Shown here one piece after another: positions 55,017-64,000 of a stretch of 64,000 nucleotides of DNA; position 1 is the stretch's first letter, and each line of letters opens with the position of its first letter. Origin of the DNA: Tubiluchus corallicola (Eukaryota; Priapulida; Priapulimorpha; Priapulimorphida; Tubiluchidae); contig JAQGDQ010000314.1 in the NCBI GenBank assembly GCA_030141605.1, positions 62,001 to 126,000 on the forward strand. The letters run 5' to 3'. Under the pieces are notes generated by a model. That model worked only from the letters and a program-made list of their open reading frames with translations. It made no database searches and had not been told where the DNA came from. The translations under genes and the position numbers were made by a program.

Positions 55017-57649
55017 AGCTAGTTTTAAGATTTGAATAGCGTCGTTTAAAGCAAGCATTCCAGATAGTCTTTGATGGGAAAAGTTTGAAATTGTTGGATA
55101 TATTTTTTTAAATTGAGACTTTGAAACTGAATCTATGGAATTTTAAAACTGAACCCATTGGATCTTGAAAATGGATGTATGCAGTTTAGTTTTTAAAACT
55201 ATGCATGCGATATATAACTGAATGCAATCATGGATATTCAAATAACTTTTGAAATTGAAAATGGTTTTTGTTGGTGGGATAGTCAGCCAAGGAATAAGGG
55301 ATTTTGAGGCAGAGTTTATGCGAATTTTGAAACTGAAGGCATTTTTCTCTGCACTTTACGTGCACGATTTTAATGAAAGACATGCTCAGTGTAGCTCTAT
55401 TCAGTTCTTTTCTTTATTCGTAGTTTCTTTTTTCTGTTTTTATAAGTTGTTTGCCTTCCTGCAGAAATTGTAAATAATTGGTGTGTAGTTTGCTTGTTCT
55501 CTGCTTGAGTAAACTGTGTATGTAGGAGTGGCAAACACAATAGACTCTGAGTAATGAAGTGAGAATTATCCAAAAAATCTCACCAGAGACTGGGGTTTAC
55601 TGAGGCTAAGTGGATTTGGTGGCTTTATAATTCCTGTGTCAAGTGCATGCGTACTGAATTTTCTCAGGCTATGTAAAAAACGTTGATATTGTTTTGAATT
55701 TTAGGACAAATTTTTGTGTAGATTTCAATTTTTTGTCTATTTTAAAGGAAACCAAAATTAAAAGGTGTTACTTCGGTTTAAGATTTCGTTTTGTAGACTC
55801 CTGGTTTTTTATTTGAAATTAATTAAGACACTAAGTTTTATTGTATTTAGTGTTTTAACACGATGGGCGAAATTTAGAATTAGATCTTACACATTTATCC
55901 GCTTTTGATTAAATATTTTACTACTGTGAAGCTGTAGAATGAGTCTGGGTTACTTACGCTCACACTTTTTTGTCATGCACTATAAAATTTTTCCATTGTG
56001 CTTCACTAACTAACCTTTACAGAACAATTTAAACTTTCTTTTAGCATCAGTTTTTTTACAATCGCAGTGTACCCTCTTAACCAGCTATAACTGCTGTCAT
56101 TAGGGTTACTTATAGCCAGAAAAAAAGCTAAAATTTGCTGCTAAATCACCTCCTTTAAGTAATTGCACAACTTAAAGTGGCCATGTTTTGCGGCCATTTT
56201 TTACTCCATTTATATAGATTTCCGATTCGTGAGACGCATTGTTGACGACAGTTGCTGCACCGTCTTCTAATTTACACGTATTAGTGCTTAGCAATAAGGA
56301 AATAGTGTAAGTTTTATGGACAACGTATCATTTGGTACCATACAATTACCTATATAAATGACCAGGAAGAAACCGTGTTAAAATTGATAATATTGGATAC
56401 ATTACAAAGCCGTGACTTCTGAGGTATGACAAAAAATAACTATACTACAACACACTTAGTGTTCGAAATCGGAGGACATGCAATGCCAGAGGGGCACCAG
56501 CTTGCGGTTTCTCTTTTATTACAGATCGAACTATTCGAAACGCTTGTGTGTCTAACGAGTAAAATCAACTGTCAAAAGGCCCAGAGTTGGAAATTGGCTT
56601 TTGATCGATTACCGTTGTGACCCGTGAGGTATGATTAAGACCCAGCCACACCTATGCCGTTAATGACCCACATAGAATTATAGTGACCTATATCTTGCCA
56701 AAATTTATTTACACTGACCCGATTTTGTTTTAGCCATGAACTGTACTCTTCGCAAAATTTTAAATATAAGAAGTCACAGAAAAATTAAGAAAAGTAAACC
56801 GGGTTTGTACGTAATACGACTTACATTGTCCTATATCATATTATAAGAAAAAAGCTAATCGAACGAATCCTCTGTCGCCATTATGACCCGTGTCTTTCAG
56901 TATTCCATTTGTAGCTCTAGGAAGAACATCGTGCATCATACATATTTTTCTTTTCTCTTTTATATATACACATATTGTTCTAAACGTTTGTGGTCCCGTA
57001 AGGTAAAAGACTACAGTGCAAGGGCTGTAACACGGGGAAATAACCAAGACTGGGCCTTTCCGTCCTTTTTCGTGGGTTCTCTTGTTTGACGTAGAAGTCG
57101 ATATTTAGCACTTATTGATTGAACTTGATGGCAGTTTAAGACGTCTGTGTCAACTGCTATTTGCAACTGACTTTTGTTAACAGTCATAAACACCATAAAA
57201 TGACTAGAGTTAGAGACAAAGTACACAGTGACAAAGAAGGGGCGTGAGAGATATGAAATCGCGTTAAAACCATTACTTCATGCTTAATCCAACCTGTGAA
57301 AATGTGCTATATAAAAAAAACTAGGGTGAACAGATGCTCAAACTGTAGAAAGTTATTGTAGAAAGTTAGGGATTACATGTATTTTTTTCAGAAGGCATAC
57401 TGTACACGACACTGCCCCTCAAAAGTAGTAAGTGCCAGATTGCTGAAATTGCTGACGCTAAAGTGTTGAGTAAAAAGTTTCCGACGGCGTTTAAAACTTG
57501 CTTTGGCTCATAAAAGAAACTTTTAGAATGCTGTTAGAATAATCATTAACAAGTGCTCAACCTGTCATCACCAGACGCGTTTAGTCGAAAATGAGGTTCT
57601 TTTATGATTTCGCCGATGTAGTGTGGATCAAAATGTTTCTTTATCTGTG
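55017..57649. other. Intron-like region, nothing recognised
   Basis: AT-rich; no gene, RNA or element boundary that I can defend. Repeated GTGACCCGTGAGGTATGA-like words occur near 56400-56630. Confidence 0.35.
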
Positions 57650-61240
<3,591 letters not shown>

Positions 61241-61370
61241 GGCGAGCTGATAGCTGAGTGGTCACGTGCTTGTGTTTGGCTACAAAGAAGTGAAGCATCG
61301 CCGAGTCTGGTTGGTAAATAGATGGGTTAGTGCCGGAAAAAGGTCTTCTGATTGTCCTGCATCTGTCAAT
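61241..61370 (+). repeat. tRNA-derived SINE copy
   Basis: TAGCTGAGTGG at 61251-61261 matches the polymerase III A box (TRGCNNAGYGG) exactly, in GGCGAGCTGATAGCTGAGTG. A degenerate B box (CCGAGTCTGG) follows about 45 bases on, then a non-tRNA body (GATGGGTTAGTGCCGGAAAA). No 3' tail or target duplication defined. Confidence 0.55.
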
Positions 61371-64000
61371 CTGGCTTTGGCTATTTCTTGTGTTTTAAAG
61401 GACATAATATGCATCCGAATGTGGCAAAGACAGCTCAATCGGTTCTGTGTGATTGTGTCTTATCTTAGAGGCTTTTATGCTTAATGATAACCTACGTTCC
61501 GTTGAAACCACAATCATTCAACATTACTGTCATAGTATGCGGTCTGTCGTCAGACGTTGGTTGCTTGATTCTCAGCTTACAGTTTGCCAAATTATAGGAA
61601 AGTGATACGAAGTACTTTATGACGGAAGTACTGTGGGAAGTAAGGGTACTGTGGCTGCCTTTACATTAAACTTTTACACAATACATTTTGCACTGTATCA
61701 TTATCTGATTAAGAAATTTGCAAACAAAGTCTGTAAATGCGTCACAAAATACGTATAAAAAGGCATTACTCACGCTTTACCTATTTTACTGACCGGACAA
61801 GGATTGGTTAATCTTGTGCACAGGTAGAATTTGTGTTTAAATAATTCTAATGCCAACACAGCGGCAGTAACTATTTTATTGTGTTAGTTCTGTTTACACT
61901 TCAGGCCAGTCAGATTGAGAATTTATACAGTCTATTTTGCTTGACTTATTTTTTAATGAATGTTCAACAGAAATGTTTAAACCAAGCATTGAAGTTTTAA
62001 AGTGATTAAAGTAATTCCATTAATATTTAGTTCACGATTTTATTATGGGCAAAAATTCTTTTAAATAAGTCTTTGCAACCCATTAGTATTTCAAAAAACT
62101 TGTTGGACAACATTTAGGGCGTTTTTTAATCTACATTTTTAAGAATGCTCTGTTCGCTTTTAATTGTGACCATGTTTTGTACAAGCTTCGATAAAAACTC
62201 AAGCTACACGTTGAATTTCTAAACGTTGTAAAACACCCAGCGGGCATCGGTCTTTAAAGGTAAAGTCTAATTTCTAAACATCACAACCCAGTATACATAA
62301 CTATAGAAGATCCGTACTAGTTGGAGTAGATGTAGTAACAGAATTCCACAAAAGCCTTTTGTTGTCTGTGAAATCTTTGACATCACAAAGCCAAGAAAGT
62401 GCGAATCTGGTTAAAGAGGAATGTGATTTTACCTTTCAATAGCAAGAACGGGTTAGAGGCGCTTGCCGCGCTACAGGAGGTGAAAGCAACCTGTGAAGAG
62501 GAAAAGTTATCCTAAGAGATGCCTAACTGAGCATTAAGAGCCAGTCAAACTGGCGTAAGTCTACTTATTTATTACTGGGCCCGGGAAAGATTTTTGGGTA
62601 AGGTTCGTAGCCAAGAAAAAAAGGAGCAAAGCACATGGAGAGAGAAAGGGAGGGGGAGGTTTTAAGAAGAGAAGCTTTTTTATGTTTCAATGTTGAAGTA
62701 TTAGCACACTTTGGAGAGAAACAAATCATTTCAATTATCGGTTTTTCTTCAGAGTGTTAAGGATTTTTTTTGCAAGGTCGTTCTTTTAAACAAATAAGAA
62801 AGCCTATTCTCTTTCTTTCTGTGTTCCAGATAAAGTTCTCTGTAGTAACAAAGGGTTTTACGGATTAGATTTCTAGTTCATGAGCACTGTTATTCATGTC
62901 CATTCATTAATGGCGGCTTGAATTTTCTATCGAAAAGCTGATTGGACACTTTTTCTTTTGTCAAGAAATCGTCAGGAATTTAAAGCTTTCAATTTTCTCG
63001 GAGTTTTACGATGGGCGTGGAGGATGTTTCTCACCTTTCTTCCATAAAAACTAATTAGTCTTCTATTTGGTGTGGTTAGTTATGGTTAGCGAACAGCTCC
63101 CTCTTCTAATGTTACGCTTATTTTACTAGATCACACCTCCTAGTAGCCAGATTTGTAAACAAATCTAAACATGTTTCTTGGGTGTAACTGCATCTGGGAT
63201 TAGCGGAGATGGTTATAACGACTCTTTTGTCAGAACCCTTTAAAGAGATAGCCTAGACGTTTAGAGCACTATTACGAACTCTAAGTGGATGTCAGTGGTT
63301 AAGACTGTCTTGGAATGTGATACAGTAATAGTTGCTTTGGTACGTTGGTACTTTGCCAGTTTTTCCCTCTACTCTTTGTAATAGTGCCCCATCATATGAA
63401 TGCATCTGTCCAACGAGTTAGAAGTAGAAGTGTGAAATCGTTATTTTCTTAGAAAATGGATGAAGTAGTTCTAAACTCGATGTTGGGTAACTTCTGAAAA
63501 AACATGCTCAATAGGCCAACCGTTGGGTCGCTAGATTGTGCAGCCACCAGTGTTGTTTTCTTTAAATTGAGAAATAGAACTTTATTGCTTTAGGTATAAG
63601 AGTTTATTCACTTACTAGGCTTGCTAATGGATGTGGCACTGAATCATCTGAATCTCTCATTAGGAAGTTATCAGTCAGTTCAACGGTAGCTGTTTTGCAC
63701 ATCTGTTTGTTTTTAAATGGGGTATAATTTGCCTATAAATTTATAGACTTAATATAAATTTTGAAGTAGATTTGAGTTTCTATGTCACATTCAGGCTTGG
63801 TTTCATAAATTCTAGCATTTGCATGCACGTCAGCTAAAAGATTTATGATATCAATATTTGCCTACACTTACTCATCTAGTTACCTTTACCCAGTGAACTC
63901 ATCTGTACAAACAATCATATTTACAATTGCAGTAAAACTGTTTGATAAGCTATGTAATAATAATTTCGTTTAGGACATAGTCCAGTAACAACACCTTAAA
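61371..64000. other. Intron-like region to window end
   Basis: AT-rich. A stretch ending CAAACTGGC|GTAAGT at about 62552 is rich in purines and could be a 5'UTR exon; its only nearby ATG makes a three-codon frame. No common coding exon for the plus-strand gene was found before the window ends. Confidence 0.3.

Overview
The window is animal (metazoan) nuclear DNA. It is AT-rich and mostly non-coding, with GT-AG introns, an extracellular LRR/EGF mosaic gene, a degraded LINE, several families of cut-and-paste DNA transposon remnants, tRNA-like SINEs, and many long CT/GA, AT, CA and ATT microsatellites. The species cannot be fixed from sequence alone; an invertebrate is likely but not shown. No rRNA, functional tRNA, CRISPR array or bacterial-type gene was seen.

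Left part (1-4029, minus strand): the 5' two exons of a large secreted or membrane protein. Exon 1 (4029-3342) carries a hydrophobic segment, a cysteine cluster and divergent leucine-rich sequence. Exon 2 (2367 to beyond position 1) completes an LRR C-terminal cap and then runs through about 18 tandem EGF-like domains without a stop. The 974-bp intron joins them with matching phase-1 sites. Upstream lies a frameshifted, 5'-truncated non-LTR retrotransposon (about 4640-6720, minus).

Middle and right (about 10-64 kb, plus strand): no long coding exon, but four short ATG exons each end in a good splice donor at phase 0 (13210-13245, 20216-20359, 23268-23318, 40626-40697). One has an upstream 5'UTR exon with matching splice sites, and one has a TATA box at a suitable distance. 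I infer alternative first coding exons from separate promoters of one large plus-strand gene whose common body lies beyond 64000. The gene is not identified.

The rest is intron-like DNA filled with transposon remnants. Three elements have 8-bp target duplications (8963-9698, 13541-13960, 14781-15170). There is a 1.9-kb inverted-repeat element (29900-31806) with a 457-bp piggyBac-like MITE nested inside at TTAA. Two PIF/Harbinger relics keep recognisable transposase N-terminal sequence (21303-22260 and 50559-51639). Three tRNA-like SINE copies, a 35-bp minisatellite and several recent local duplications complete the picture. Many of the longer open frames here (for example 44229-44654, and frames across CT tracts) look like chance or low-complexity frames and are not annotated as genes.
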